Both the position numbers and the translations under genes were made by a program. From NCBI RefSeq assembly GCF_901709675.1, contig NC_051095.1, forward strand, positions 12,697,956-12,761,955: a stretch of 64,000 nt of DNA. The letters are read 5' to 3'. How positions within the stretch are numbered: position 1 is the first letter of the stretch; each line of letters starts with the position of its first letter. This stretch comes from Syngnathus acus (Eukaryota; Chordata; Actinopteri; Syngnathiformes; Syngnathidae). The notes under the pieces are model-generated. The model saw only the letters and a program-made list of their open reading frames with translations. It was not told the DNA's origin and did not search any database. Positions 1-11,970 of this stretch are shown here, piece after piece.

Positions 1-221
1 ATGTTGAATCATTATCTTATATTCTTAATTGTGCTATTCTTCTCACTCCTTTCCAAATGTCTTTTTTTTTTCTTTTTCTCTATGTGTGTTTATTTTGCTA
101 TCTCAATTTTATTTTGGTTTTATGCAAGGACTTTTTTTGTGAGAACAACCAAGAAGCTCTGTATTATTTGTAATATCTGAATATTCAGAATAAATACAAA
201 TTAAAAAAAAAATCTAAATAC

Positions 222-355
222 ACATCCATTCATTGGGTAGCAGGTGAGCTGGAGTTGATGCCTGCTGATGCATGCAACATCCAGACAAGCTGAGATTCAA
301 ATCCAGTAATTCACAATTGTGACGCAGACATGCCAACCACCAATACAGCCTGCTG
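222..355 (-). mobile_element. Decayed tRNA-derived SINE, family A (tRNA head visible)
   Basis: This is an old copy of the same SINE that is complete at 25682-26057. Read on the minus strand, the right part matches the tRNA-like head: the + strand shows GAGATTCAAATCCAG (decayed B box, complement of GGTTCGAATCC), then a GTGACGCAGACATGCCAACC block matching GTGAGGCGGACGTGCTAGCC in the complete copy. The left part (CATCCATTCATTGGGTAGCA) matches the SINE 3' end. The middle is deleted or too diverged to align by eye. It has no coding capacity. Confidence 0.5.
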
Positions 356-1245
356 TTAACTTGTAATGTATATGTTTTATATAAAAATCTTGAATTGTTT
401 CAAATGATTGTGTTAGGTTCATTGACATTTTGTGCCCTAAAAATAAAGTCACCGAAATGATCTAAATATAGGACAGAAGTTAAAAAGAAACATTTACATA
501 TCAGCAACGTCAAAATTTATGACTATCAAAACAGCGGTACAAAGCAACATTCTGCTCAAGTTCAGGCACTAACTAACCCTAGTAAGCCTTTAGGGGTGTT
601 CTCCAGAAGTCTTACTAGAGTGTCCCATCATCAGTCAAAGGTATTGGACGAACATGAATGACAGAAGAAAATGTTACATTGCATTACTTGTAAAATGAAA
701 CCACCACAATTGTTTGCCCTAATCAAAGATAAAGATGGTGAGATTTTAATGTGATGCAACAATTACTTCATAGTCAGATTACCGTAATCCAAGATCTTTC
801 CAATCACCTGAGCTAAAGTCATTTTTCCAAGGTGAACTCAGAGCAGAATTTGTCAACTTCATGTCTTCCCCACTACAAAGCTAGGTGGTGTGCAATAATG
901 CCACGACGATACTGATCTTTCTCCTACAATTACACAGTGGAAAATGTCTACTAGGCTATTGGGGGAAGTGAAAATGTTGAGGCCGCAGGATTTGATGAGT
1001 GGAGAACATTTAAGCGCTTTAATTTGCTCCCAAGTAGAAGTCTTTATAGTCACTAATACCTTTATGTCTTGTGAAGGTCATCCATTGACATCCATCTGGA
1101 AATGTTAAGGTCCCAGGAACAACATGTACCTTACAAATGACCAAGACAATAAGAAATGAAGGGAGAGATTTAATTAACATTATCATTTTAATTTAACTAT
1201 TTTATTAATGCAAAAATGAGGACTAACAGTCGTGGAACATCAATT
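356..1245. other. No gene or repeat recognised
   Basis: AT-rich sequence without a supportable feature. The longest open frame is 64 codons (859-1053, minus strand) and resembles nothing I know. Confidence 0.6.
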
Positions 1246-1340
1246 CAGCCATTTTTTTTTACATTCACTAACCACATTTGGGTCGCAGGTCATCTGGAGC
1301 CGATCCTGGCTGACTATGAGCAAACGGCAGGGCATTGACA
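1246..1340 (-). mobile_element. Fragment of SINE family A body
   Basis: The stretch GGGTCGCAGGTCATCTGGAG followed by CTGACTATGAGCAAACGGCA aligns with GGGTCGCGGGCTTGCCGGAG and CTGTCATCGGGCAGTAGGCG of the complete minus-strand SINE at 25682-26057. The tRNA head is absent, as expected of a 5'-truncated or decayed copy. Confidence 0.5.
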
Positions 1341-1513
1341 TCCTAGGTTCATATTAGCGCTTTGAATAATCCTAAAAAGCCAACAAACAAATTTCACACA
1401 GGTAGGCTTGAGTCATATGACAATAAAACAAAACCTTTTCATTTGAGTTCTTTTTCAAAACTTTACTAAAAATGTTTCTATTCTTTTTTTCCCCCAATTA
1501 GTAGTGATCAGTT

Positions 1514-1543
1514 ACAAGCGGTATGGAAAATGGATGGATGGAT
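1514..1543 (+). mobile_element. 3' tail of SINE family A
   Basis: ACAAGCGGTATGGAAAATGG followed by a short (ATGG)n run is the characteristic 3' terminus of this SINE, here on the plus strand with no body attached. It may be an extremely truncated insertion or the remnant of a decayed copy. Confidence 0.5.
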
Positions 1544-1887
1544 ATATCAACATCACATATTTTACATCACACACACATAGCCTTAGTTAAAAACATTTGA
1601 ACATCCATCGATATCTAATCGTTTTGGTTGTTTACGGTTTGTTGATTTCTTAACTGACAGTGGAACAAATTACGATATCTGGTGTATTCACGTGGTGATT
1701 TCTTCAGCTCTGTTCTCTTCAGTTCATGCTTACAGTTCAGTACATGCAGTTCAGTAAGCTCTTGCATAACTTGCCATGTTGCAAATTTTAAGAGAATTTC
1801 AGTATAAGGTTCATTTTTTGCATAAGAATAAAATGGTGATAAATTTCCAAATAGAGACATCAAATTTTGCACTGCCTATCAGAAGCA

Positions 1888-1950
1888 GTGTGTGTGTGCG
1901 TGTGCGTGCGTGTATGTGTGTGTGAATATGAGAATGCATTTGTGTATATT
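1888..1950. repeat. (GT)n microsatellite with a recurring flank
   Basis: An interrupted GT/GTGC tract is followed by GAATATGAGAATGCATTTGT. Nearly the same flank follows the long GT tract at 8659-8782 (GTTAATATGGGAATGCATTTG). The sharing suggests that both tracts sit in copies of one dispersed repeat. Confidence 0.6.
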
Positions 1951-4410
1951 TCTTTTTCAAATGACTGTCTTGTCTTATTGTTGTCAGTGCTTGGATTATA
2001 TTCAATAAGAAAATGACCTCAAGACTATTTTTGATTTGTGTGATACTGACACTTTCCATATCAATTGTCATACAACGAATGAGATGTCCTGTTGTGGAAA
2101 ATGCTTTCTGCCCAAATCATCTGCACTTTTGAGCAAATGGCTTTCAGCATTTTCAGCTAGTAATCATTTTGTCACAACTCTGCACGCTTTAATTCTATGA
2201 TCATCTTCAACTTTTCACCAAAGAAATCATTCACTACATTACATATACAAACTGAATATATAAAACAATTAATCCAATCTTTTCATCCATATATACCCAT
2301 ATATGCTCATATATCCAAACAGGTATACATATACTAGATAGACCGACACGCGCATACATACTAAATGCACATTTCTAAGTGTCGTGTGGACGACAGTTCA
2401 TTTAAAATTTCGTGTTCCTGTTAATTCATATCGCCGATCTCGCTCATTAATTCCTTTTGGGATGCTCGATGGTAATAGATTGTGACTTGCTTTATACATC
2501 ATTTGTGCCGTTTTAAAATGTACGGGATCCTGAAATTTTGATATCTGTGATGTCAAAACCAGATCATTGGTAACCTACATTATTCACTATTCTAATTATT
2601 CTTTTTTGAATTATGCATGTTGATTGTATGGTGGTGCGCTTATCATTAGTATTCGTAATTTGTTTTTAAGATTTAAAGATAATTTGGGTCCTGTTATTCC
2701 GCACATTTTTCATAGACACGATAATATGCATTCATAAGCATTATGCTTGTGATCCTGACACACTCTGGACATTCAAATGTGATCCATTTTAGTTTTGAGG
2801 GTTTCAAAATATGATTGCATAAAAATGCATTTACCAATCAGCTGAAGGATGGTACATGTTCAGGATGCATAGCCATGCGCATCTTTAATCATACAGGGAG
2901 GAATAATTCGTATATCTATTCCATGCCGTTGAGCTGTTAATTCTCAGCTGTCGATGACTTCAATGAGTAAATGCCAGATGGCGACATGGTTTGGATGTCA
3001 GATAGTTCAGGTCGAGGTTACAATGCTGTTAGTTCATGATAAGACCAGAACTATTGTGCACGCACGTACCATACATATTGTAGATAACACAATCAGAAGC
3101 AGTGTCTTAAAGTTAATAGCTCGAATGGGGAATTAAAATAGGAGGTGCTAGCATGGAGGGTGCACTGAGAGTAGCGACTGACAGTGTTGTTTGTCATTAT
3201 TTTGTATAACCTTCCTGTCTCTTAGTGATAATGTTTTCATCACTGAAGCTGGTTCAATACGCATCTCAAAAGAGATGTTTTTTTTTAATTTCCTTTGGGG
3301 CATGTTTGCTCATCAGTAATGTATTTTGGCACTCCATTTTTACACTATGCTGCTTCTTTTACATGACCGATCAATAGCTCTGCCAAGGCACCTGTGCTTT
3401 GATTGGAAAGCGTGAGATTTGGGGCTTGTAAGAGGTTTTATGAAACGTTGCCTCTGATTAGCAGGGAGATGGTTCAAGATGTAAAAGACAATGAAACAAT
3501 TACTGAAATTAATGGACACAATTATTGGTGGATTTATAAGAAATAAAACTAGAAGGGTCTTTAATATTAATGGCATTGAACAAAAATCTGTTTCACCCTT
3601 TCTAACGAGATTTGAAGAAGGGTTGGGCAGAACAGAAAATTGTGTGGAATGAATCATACTGTTGACATGGTGGTTGTAGGTCAATTGCAGTTTGTCAATA
3701 TGATCATTTCACGTTTACAATAATAATGCAGAGGCACACTGGTTTCTTTTTCTTCCTTTCTACTGATTCTGATAAATTCAAGATTTTTGTTGATGTTGGG
3801 CTGCAAATCAGCATAATGCCACTATTTAAACTAAAAACCAAATGATTTTAAAAAAGCCTTTTAACCCAATACAGACTGTTTCCTTTTATTAAATATGCCC
3901 TTGTTAGGGGATTGGATCAATTATGCATGATTGAGGGCGATTAGTGACTCAATTTAGCTTGCATATTTTGTAGGTTTCATTCAAGTCCTGCATTTTTTTT
4001 TTTCTATTTTACAAAACTTAAATGATGAAGACATACGTCATTGCCTTCTGAACCTGTTGTGCACAACGAGGGACCAGCGACTTCAATTTTTCAGTAAACA
4101 GAAGCATGAGCCACCCACATGCAAAATGATGTGTGGAGAAGGTCTCGCTGAGATGGAGGGCATGCTGTTAGATGTGAGAGTGCAATTGTGAAGCACAGAG
4201 ACCACATGTGACCTTTGAACTCTGCCTGATGGATTTCTTCCATCAAAAAGCTACTGGCTATTGCAACAGCAGAACCAACACATGAAGGGCTCCTGCAAGT
4301 CTAACACGTAGGTGAAATCAAGGTCTTAGCTTTGGGAAAAAAATGAAAAGGCTCTAACATACTATACAGTCCTTGAGCAGCATGGGGCAAATTAAATAAA
4401 AAAAAAAAAA
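1951..4410. other. No gene recognised
   Basis: AT-rich, apparently single-copy sequence. The longest open frame is 114 codons on the minus strand (3340-3684). It has no signal peptide, no domain I recognise and no obvious splice context, and frames of this length are expected by chance here. Confidence 0.55.
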
Positions 4411-4485
4411 TCTGTACTACTTATGCTTTTCACAGTCACATTGCAAAAAAATCTGTACTACTTATGCTTTTCACAGTCACATTGC
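4411..4485. repeat. Two-copy tandem duplication, 41-bp unit
   Basis: The segment beginning TCTGTACTACTTATGCTTTT at 4411 recurs identically at 4452, each copy preceded by a poly-A run. The near-perfect identity of the two units implies a recent slippage or replication duplication. Confidence 0.9.
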
Positions 4486-4750
4486 AGCCTATCACAGCTG
4501 TTGTATCTGATTTTCATTTTGAAAGTTTAATTTTAGAAAAGAGGACCCAGTCTTATCTAAGAATATGAATTTCACAAAGAGATTTTTTTCCTTTTATACT
4601 GCCATGACGTAGTATGTCCGAACCATGGTTGTAATAGTTTTGGAGTTTACATTGCTGTTTTTTAACCTGATTAGTTTTCAGAGCAATTTTTTTTCCTATT
4701 TATTTATGGGCATGACTTAAGTTCTTGATTGTAAAAGGGCAACAATAAAG

Positions 4751-4832
4751 CAGCCGATACCTTGAAATATATCCAGGAATCTACCCGATACCAATACCGG
4801 GTATCGGTACTGGCCCATCCGTAACTCCAATA
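4751..4832. repeat. Possible DNA-transposon terminal fragment (GATACC-rich)
   Basis: The stretch contains repeated GATACC/GGTATC words and the self-complementary ATACCGGGTATCGGTACTGG. It resembles GATACC-rich repeats common in fish genomes, possibly hAT-like. No paired terminus or target-site duplication is visible, so the assignment is tentative. Confidence 0.3.
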
Positions 4833-6486
4833 ACCTTGATCCGAGCTGTGCCATAATGTCCAAAAAATCTCAATGATGCCATTTGAACCAAACAACTGTT
4901 TGAATGTGCATTCGTTCCTCTGGGTGATCCAAGGAATACGCATGTTTCAGGGAGGTAGAAGGAAACGGGAGTAAATGTAGGAATCCACACATAAGAACTC
5001 GACATAGAAAAGTCCAAGCCGCAAACCCAAAGCCTTTGACTGTGACATGGTAACCACAAGGCCAAAATAATAATCTTAGTGATTTAACTGACCCATTTAC
5101 TGAAAAGATGGAGCCAACTAAAACAGAGCAGACTTTGTTGTCTAAGACTTTCGTTGACTCTTACGGTCATGTGCACAACAATCTTTACTTGCCTGTGCTC
5201 CATGTCATGCTTCAGTGCACTCTAATGACATTTATATCGTTTTGCGACCTGCCTACTCGTGCTACTTGTAATTCCACACACTCGCTAATGCCCAATAGTT
5301 TATGCTGTATACTGGAAAAACATTGTGATGATTACAGCCAGAATTGTAAATTGGAGTGAATCTCATAAATTGCCCATCACTGCTGGCTGGTAACTGTGTT
5401 CTGCTGCTGCTCGGACGGTTATCATTAATTTTCTTGTAGCGTATGCCTTTAAATAGGAATTCTCCCACAAAGCGTTTAATCAGTAGTGTGTGTGCCTGGA
5501 GTGCACCTAAAGGCCCACAAGGTGTAAAATGAATCATGGACTGCAGCCGCTCCTTTGGTTTAAGAACCCACAAGGTCATATCAGACCGAAGGAGTAAAGG
5601 GCCAATGTAGTACTTGTCCAAATTACTTTCTCTTTTCGAGGAGGACCCACATATTATCTAAAGATGTCTTTTTTAATAGCCTGCGTTCCTACAATTTCAT
5701 TTCTGTTTTAATTAAGCTTCATTGCCGGGCTTCTGGTCTAGCTGGAGAAATATACATTCACCAGCCGTCTTCCAGTTTGGGTGCTGGGAAGAGCTCGTGA
5801 TTTACTAGGCAGATGAATAGGGTGGCAAAAGTTGGAAACTTCTTGAGGAAATAATGGAAATAAGAAATAAGAAACACTTTGCTAAACACTGTTAAATAAA
5901 ATAAAATATAATATCACATTTTCTCTAAAAACATATGGCAGCAAGCGATACACTATCTAGGTCCAATTCCAACTATGTTGTTAGGTTGATTCGCTTTTTT
6001 TTTTTTGCAACATTGTTAGTGAGGAAACACTGTAATCACAACTTATTTACCAATTTTCGCTGACAATTCTAAAGAATCTCTCTGGTATGTAAAAAAAAAT
6101 CATTTTTCTGAGATTTAAACGAATGTGTTGTACACAAGCTATGTGTCCTTCAATGCATCCGCCAGCAACGAGGTTATGAGGTGAAATGATGAGCACACTG
6201 AGGCAAAATCTTTACTGTGCGTGCTTTTTCCCTTTAAATGGCCCATTGAACCATGGAAGTCAGCTCTCAGCCTCCCGCAAGACACTCACATATTCCCCCG
6301 AGCAAGTAGAGTTTGCAGAGTGTATCTACATGTACATTGGGGGTCAGATGTTGAAGTCAAAAGTACATGTATTCATCCTAATGCAGTGCATTCCACTACT
6401 GCTATCTTCACTTATTATTTAGAGAAAATAATACATATGCAAGATTCCTTTTCTCACTACTACGTGTGGGGAGGGTGTGTGTGTGT
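4833..6486. other. No gene recognised
   Basis: The longest frame is 119 codons (5262-5621, minus strand), with no recognisable motif. A short poly-T run lies near 5996-6005. Nothing else can be supported. Confidence 0.55.
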
Positions 6487-6741
6487 TGGAAGAACCTGAG
6501 GAGAGTGGTGAGGACAGCAGAGAGGATCATCGGGGCTCCTCTTCCCTCCATTCAGGACTTGTCATCCCAGCGCTGCGTGTCCCGAGCCCGAAATATTATC
6601 AGTGACCCATCACACCCCCACCATGGACTGTTCTCCCTGCTGCCCTCTGGGAAGAGGTTTCGCAGCATCCGCTGCAGGTCCACCAGGTTCTGCAATAGTT
6701 TTTTCCCTGCTGTCGTCAGACTGCTGAACATTCAAACGTAG
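6487..6741 (+). pseudogene. C-terminal remnant of an L2-clade LINE ORF2 protein
   Basis: The frame encodes the last ~84 residues of a non-LTR retrotransposon polyprotein, downstream of the reverse-transcriptase catalytic core, and ends at its own stop (TAG 6739-6741). Visible family motifs are RVVRTAERIIGAPLPSIQDL, DPSHPHHGLFSLLPSGKRFR and FCNSFFPAVVRLLN. These fit the C-terminal tail of L2/Maui-type elements. The endonuclease and reverse-transcriptase domains are missing because the insertion is 5'-truncated, with the junction just after a GTGTGTGTG tract. It cannot encode an active enzyme. A longer near-identical copy is at 50595-51107. Confidence 0.85.
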
Positions 6742-6982
6742 CATTCCTCTGCACACTTGTAAATACTGTTTTTGTCTCCTGCACTGTTCACATACTTTAT
6801 CACTGCTGCACTTTGTACTTTATAATTATCTTATCTCATATTTTTATATAGAATGTCACTTTTTTTTTAACCAGCCGAAATACCTCTACATTGCTGAAAG
6901 CCGTATGCAACGAAATTTCGTTTTGTACACACCTAGTGTTGACAAAATGACAATAAAGTTCTGTCTAAGTCTAAGTCTAAGT
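6487..6982 (+). mobile_element. 5'-truncated L2-clade LINE, 3' end
   Basis: The insertion holds the ORF2 tail (6487-6741) and a ~240-bp 3' UTR. The UTR contains TGACAATAAAG (polyadenylation-like) and ends in the short tandem tail TCTAAGTCTAAGTCTAAG. The tail is the likely recognition end for target-primed reverse transcription. The 3' UTR is almost the same as in the copy at 50595-51350, pointing to recent amplification of this family. Confidence 0.85.
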
Positions 6983-8656
6983 GTATCTCAAAACATGTGG
7001 TGCAAAAGCTGTCATATCACTCGTATTCTGATTGATTGAAAAAAGTTAAAGTTAATTCCCAAATCCAACAATGGGAATTGAATTAACCAGTTCCATGGTC
7101 AAGCTGTCGACATCATCAATTCTTTATAAACTTCAGTTTGAATTATTCCGTCAGACAAAGTGTAAAAAGTACTATGGCATTTGTCATTTAAATAGCAATG
7201 CTTTTCTCCTGTGATCCTCTATCATCTTAACATCCACGAAAAGCCAATGGAGAAGCACTCCCTTGATGCGCTCTTAATTAAAGTCCCGTTAGGGATGCTG
7301 ACGTCCTGAGTGATAAGATGGTGGTTCACACTCTGACGATTTGTGACTCGAAATCTATTTGTGCGACCGTTCATCTTGACAGGTTCGCCTGTCATTTTAA
7401 ATGTACACAATTTTACCTTCGTGTCACGGTTTGTTTTTACTTTTTGATATCGCAAGAGTACACGCTCAAGTACGGAATCCCATAAATGCTGCGACAGCAA
7501 GTACCCAGAACTCGAGGTGGTGTGCTGTCGTGTCCACGCCTCGCCTCGCCTCCTCCACGTCGAGCTCCGCGGGGGAAAGGAAGTGTGACAGTGTTGTGTT
7601 TGCTGCATCTACCCACCGTACTGCTAACACCAGCTCCTTATGTGACTCCTGGGAGCTTCACTAGGCTGTTTTAACTTTAGCAGACTTTATTTTGCTTAAA
7701 TTGTCATGTCCCTGAGCACAGGGATATCATCTTTCTTCTCTCAGATGCAGTCTGTGTTGGTTTTACAGTTGTTGCATCTGAGCGACGACGGCAGACTCCC
7801 TCTGCAGAGGATGATTAAAGGGAACGCTGTCTTGGAATAAACTGTCAACCACATCAACGTCTTTTCCACAGCGCTGCGGAATTGCACTAATTTAACCTCT
7901 GTTATATCACGGCTTGTATGCTTTGCACAGAAGAAACCTCTAATGCATCCAGCGGGAGATCACTTTGAACATGCAAATTACAGGAAGGTGTGCCATGTTC
8001 AAAAAGTAGCTCACAGGATTTTGTAATCTTATTAAATAAATATATAGATGAGCATTAGGGCCACACTGCAAAGGAAAAATAATACTACAAGAAAAATTGT
8101 CTAATAATATTAGAATAACTGCTTAATATTACAAGACTATACAAGAGAAAATAATCAGTATCAAGCTGGAGTATCATGAGCATAAATGCATAACTTTTGT
8201 TGAATATGATATTCATAATAATAGCGCTGGGCAAGTCCCAATACCAGCTACCGGCCTTCCAATACCAGTCGTAATATAATAGCAGCTTAATGTATTCTTG
8301 TACCTTCAGGTGCCAGCAGAAATAAAGCAGAGCCATCCAGATGTTTACTGTGTCTCCCAAATATCCTAAAGCGTGCATGCAATCTACCACTTGCAACTTC
8401 CATCCTCAGGAGTAGCCATCTGTTTCTGCTCGTGACCTTTCTTTCTAATCACCTAAATTAAGGGGAGTGAAAAAGGCTGGCGAGGATGCTCACACCTGTC
8501 TACTTTTAATATAGAAGAAACAATTGTTATTTACAGTGACAAATAGTGCACTGGAACTATGTCTGTCATCTGCCTTGCACCTGGCCATGTTGAACACCTG
8601 CCCAGTGCCACTTTGTGTAACCGCAGATGGCTAAGGTGAATTTACTATCCTTTCAA

Positions 8657-8658
<2 letters not shown>
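6983..8658. other. No gene recognised; local GC-rich patch at ~7490-7600
   Basis: Mostly AT-rich. Around 7490-7600 there is a CpG-containing patch (for example CGCCTCGCCTCCTCCACGTC) with overlapping frames on both strands: 128 codons minus at 7222-7608, and 87 and 62 codons plus. Overlap on both strands and lack of any motif argue for compositional openness, not a gene. A GATACC-like repeat scrap is visible around 8222-8280. Confidence 0.5.
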
Positions 8659-8741
<83 letters not shown>

Positions 8742-8782
8742 TGAGTGTGTGTGTGTGTGTGTGTGCGTGCGTGCGTGTGTGG
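8659..8782. repeat. Long (GT)n microsatellite
   Basis: An almost uninterrupted GT tract of about 100 bp grades into GTGC/GTGT and is followed by a GTTAATATGGGAATGCATTTG flank. A short (AC)n(AT)n tract follows at 8808-8832. Such tracts are highly variable in length. Confidence 0.95.
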
Positions 8783-8850
8783 GTTAATATGGGAATGCAT
8801 TTGTGTGTACACACACACACATATATATACACTTACAGTTGCATATTAAA

Positions 8851-8986
8851 TGTTCTTAATATTGTTCCCTTCATTTCTCACACGTGTTAAAACGAGGCAT
8901 AGTTTTTAAGACCGCCAATGTTCCTAATATTGTTCCCTCATTTCTCACTCGTGTTAAAACGAGGCATAGCTTTTAAGACTGACAAT
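8851..8986. repeat. Two-copy tandem duplication, 68-bp unit
   Basis: The unit starting TGTTCTTAATATTGTTCCCT at 8851 repeats at 8919 (TGTTCCTAATATTGTTCCCT) and includes TGTTAAAACGAGGCATAG in both copies. There are several substitutions and a one-base length change, so it is older than the duplication at 4411. Confidence 0.85.
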
Positions 8987-9557
8987 CTGAATAACTTGCT
9001 TCCATTTAATTTGGGCTTTAATGTGTGTTTCTATGGAAACAGACCATTTGTGCACCCATTCAAAGCAACTAATACGCACCACTTCTCAGAGTGACTTTTG
9101 TGGGTGACTAAGTACTTTATAAGTGATTATTCTCTATTTGAACAGGCTGGACTTAAATGACAAAAGCAGTGTTTGTTAAGTAATTCATTTGATATTTGTC
9201 ATTTGTATTTGAAGAGGTTTGATTCTTATATAATTCACAATTGTATTTTATTTTTCAATGAATTTGAGCAAAACGATATCCTCCTGCAAGAATTGTTGCC
9301 ATTCTTTTCTCCAGCGTTATAATTTTTTAATACGGGAACAGCAAATAAAGACCTACTTGTTAATGTAGTTCCGAAATTCTCAAGATAAAACGCACATTTT
9401 TTCTTTTCTATTCTGGGTCTATTCCCTTGTGTAATTTACACAAAACATATAGTTTTATATTATCTTGCAAATATCTTCAATAGTTCTCACCTAAATTGTT
9501 TTTCTGTGTTTATGATTGCAATGTCTGAACTTCAATTCGTCTCTTTTCTATGACGAT

Positions 9558-9670
9558 AACTGCTTGTCCTCACTGAGGTCATGGGTAAGCTAGGAACATC
9601 CTGCACTGGTCACGGGCCACTCGTGAGGCCCGTGTATAGAAACAGACAACATTCGTCTGTCTCCAATCGT
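9558..9670 (-). mobile_element. Internally deleted fragment of SINE family A
   Basis: AACTGCTTGTCCTCACTGAG, then GGTCATGGGTAAGCTAGGA and ATCCTGCACTGGTCACGGG, follow the order of the minus-strand SINE body. The GTATAGAAACAGACAAC block corresponds to ACAGAGACGAACAACC in the complete copy at 25682-26057. The tRNA head is not visible. Confidence 0.45.
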
Positions 9671-11879
9671 ACAAAACCATCTTTTAATGAGCTGAAAGAC
9701 TTATCATCCTATCATGACACATCCTCAGTGTTAATGACAGGTCAACAATTCATAATGATAACAGACAATTTTTCATCTGTCGAACACTTTGAATGCAACC
9801 CAGACATTTTTGGTTCAAATTCTGATGTATTTCTGTGCCGTTAGAAGACAGAGGTGTCAGGGGGAAAGCCGAGAAGCGTGTGATAACCAGACAAGAACTA
9901 AGATGCACAAAGCAATACATTTTTTGCATGTCGACATCTTGTTCTCTTTTTAGTGGAAACAAGCAGAGGGAGGCTTGTGACAATCTTGATCAGTGCATTA
10001 TAAACTATTAAAGCATGCAAAAGAAGTCAGGTACCCTTTCATTCGTTTTTCAAATGACTCTAAGGACGTGTTTTTTGTGGCCAACAAAATGTCACTTGGC
10101 CTGAGTGGAGGTTAGAGCAATTGTTGTGACTGCGGTGGAGGACTTAGCTGGTGGACATATGAGCATCCAGTGGCCAGAGGTTTTGGGGTCATGCACTGAC
10201 AGGCCTCAAGGAAGGAGTGTAATGAAGCATCTGACACAGCTGGTGCTTGCCAGGGCTCGCCTAAAGTGGTGCCTGCAAAAGGAAGGTCATTTTGTGTTCA
10301 GGATTGTTTTGGAAGAGACTCTTGACTGCGGACACGGATTTTAGGAACTGTAAACGCCTCCTCCATTACGGAGGTTACGTCCGCCCATTTCTTTCAATAT
10401 GCATCAATAATCACGCCCAAAAATTTGCATAATAAAATGAAACTAAAGCCATTGCTATCAGTAGGAATCAAAACAGCAGATAGAAGAGGAATGAGAGATT
10501 CAATACTGTTTTTCTAAACAAAAAGGAGACAGTTTGAAGAATGGATTTTCCTCTTCCCTTCTTCTTCCAAATTGCATTGCTGAACACTCGCCCAGGGGTT
10601 GGAAATTGGAATTACACCCCAAACCCCAAAACGACAGCAATCTTGGGTTATTAGAGGAAACAAATAAACCAACAAAAAAAATCCACTATATAGCAGGACC
10701 ATTACTGCAAACCTTGTTGGCTGGGGTGTCATGCAACATCACTTTAAATATGCCAAGAGATAAGAAATGACTATTTAAATAACGCTTTTGACCACTACAG
10801 CACTTTGTCAGTGTATTCTGGCAAAGGTTTAAAGGGAAATACAAAGCAAAGCATGGCAAGGCTCATCTGATCAAGTAATGTATAGCGGCAGTACAATGAA
10901 CGATGAAGGGTAGCCCTGGGCGAATCGATAATCTGAACCACCAATCGGTTCCAGGTGCTTTATTATGTGACTGGTGTAATTATCACTAGATCAATAAAAT
11001 ACTTTATTGTGTAGAAGAATGGCTGGGGGAGGAGTAATAGCTTTCTGCTGCTGAAATGATTATATGTATGTATTTTTACAACTTGGGGATATGGGCTAAA
11101 AATGATTCTCTCAATAAAACAAAACAAAAGAAAAGTCTCGCTCACCGTCTTGTGGCTTCAGAACTAATAATCAAAGCGGACCAAAGTTTTTTTTTCTTTG
11201 TGTACGTCAATGAATGCTCACAAAGAAGCTTCAGTGTAGTTACTTTTTAACACCGAAAGAAATGTGAAAAACAGATGAATGATCCAATATGAAAGCCACC
11301 AGCGGTGTTCATTGCAGCAGGAAACAATGCCTGCATTATGCGTTTGAATAGAAATAATCTTATCTGCATCTGGACCAGCCATTCAAAATAAAAAAAAGTC
11401 TAAAAATGTGGCTCCAGAAAAGAAAGGTCACAGCTCTAAGAAAGAAATGTTGTGATTGTTCCCAACTACCTTTCAGCAAGAAATCAAATGCATGCCAACC
11501 TTGGCTCAAGGGCGCAGTGCCCTACTAGATGTACATCTGCTTGTTCTATGATGTAATGCGCCCAATGCTGTGCTCTTTGTGCCGTCATCTACATATAAGT
11601 GGCCTGCAGATTCTATGTGCAACCCTCAGGAGAGAAAACCTTAACTCATTCCCACTTTGATGAATTCTGCCTCGATGGCTTGCCCTTTGTACTCGAAGCT
11701 ACTAATTTCACTTACTAGATGTTTTTGTTTCTTTTCAACATTTTGGGGATCAAACAACCATACCAACAAACATAAGCCTCTCTTTTGCATGATCTAAGCA
11801 GCACTGTTATATTGTAGGATAAACTATTTGGACATTTTATTAGGTTCTTATTTGTTTTGCTGATATGTTATTGCTATCT
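9671..11879. other. No gene recognised
   Basis: The largest frames are under 90 codons. Around 10912-10962 a GGGCGAATCGATAATC stretch resembles termini of fish hAT-like repeats, but no partner end is visible. The rest shows nothing I can name. Confidence 0.5.
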
Positions 11880-11970
11880 GTACAGCGTCAAATGTCACAA
11901 GTGCGACACTCGGCTGGATATTTTTAGTCGGTATACATTTCCATGAAAAAAATAAATCCTTTAAATTAAC
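11880..11970. repeat. Copy 1 of a ~90-bp dispersed duplication (exon-like core)
   Basis: TCAAATGTCACAAGTGCGAC and CACTCGGCTGGATATTTTTA align with 13665-13768. The core 11886-11930 (45 bp) is preceded by a fair acceptor (TTGCTATCTGTACAG) and followed by GT (TCG|GTATAC). Translated, it reads VKCHKCDTRLDIF, but the frame stops soon after. Similarity continues past the would-be donor, which favours duplicated or repeat DNA over a simple exon. Confidence 0.5.

Noticed and set aside
4411-4485. CRISPR-like direct repeats
   Set aside because: Only two adjacent units without variable spacers, in a vertebrate genome; also applies to 8851-8986.
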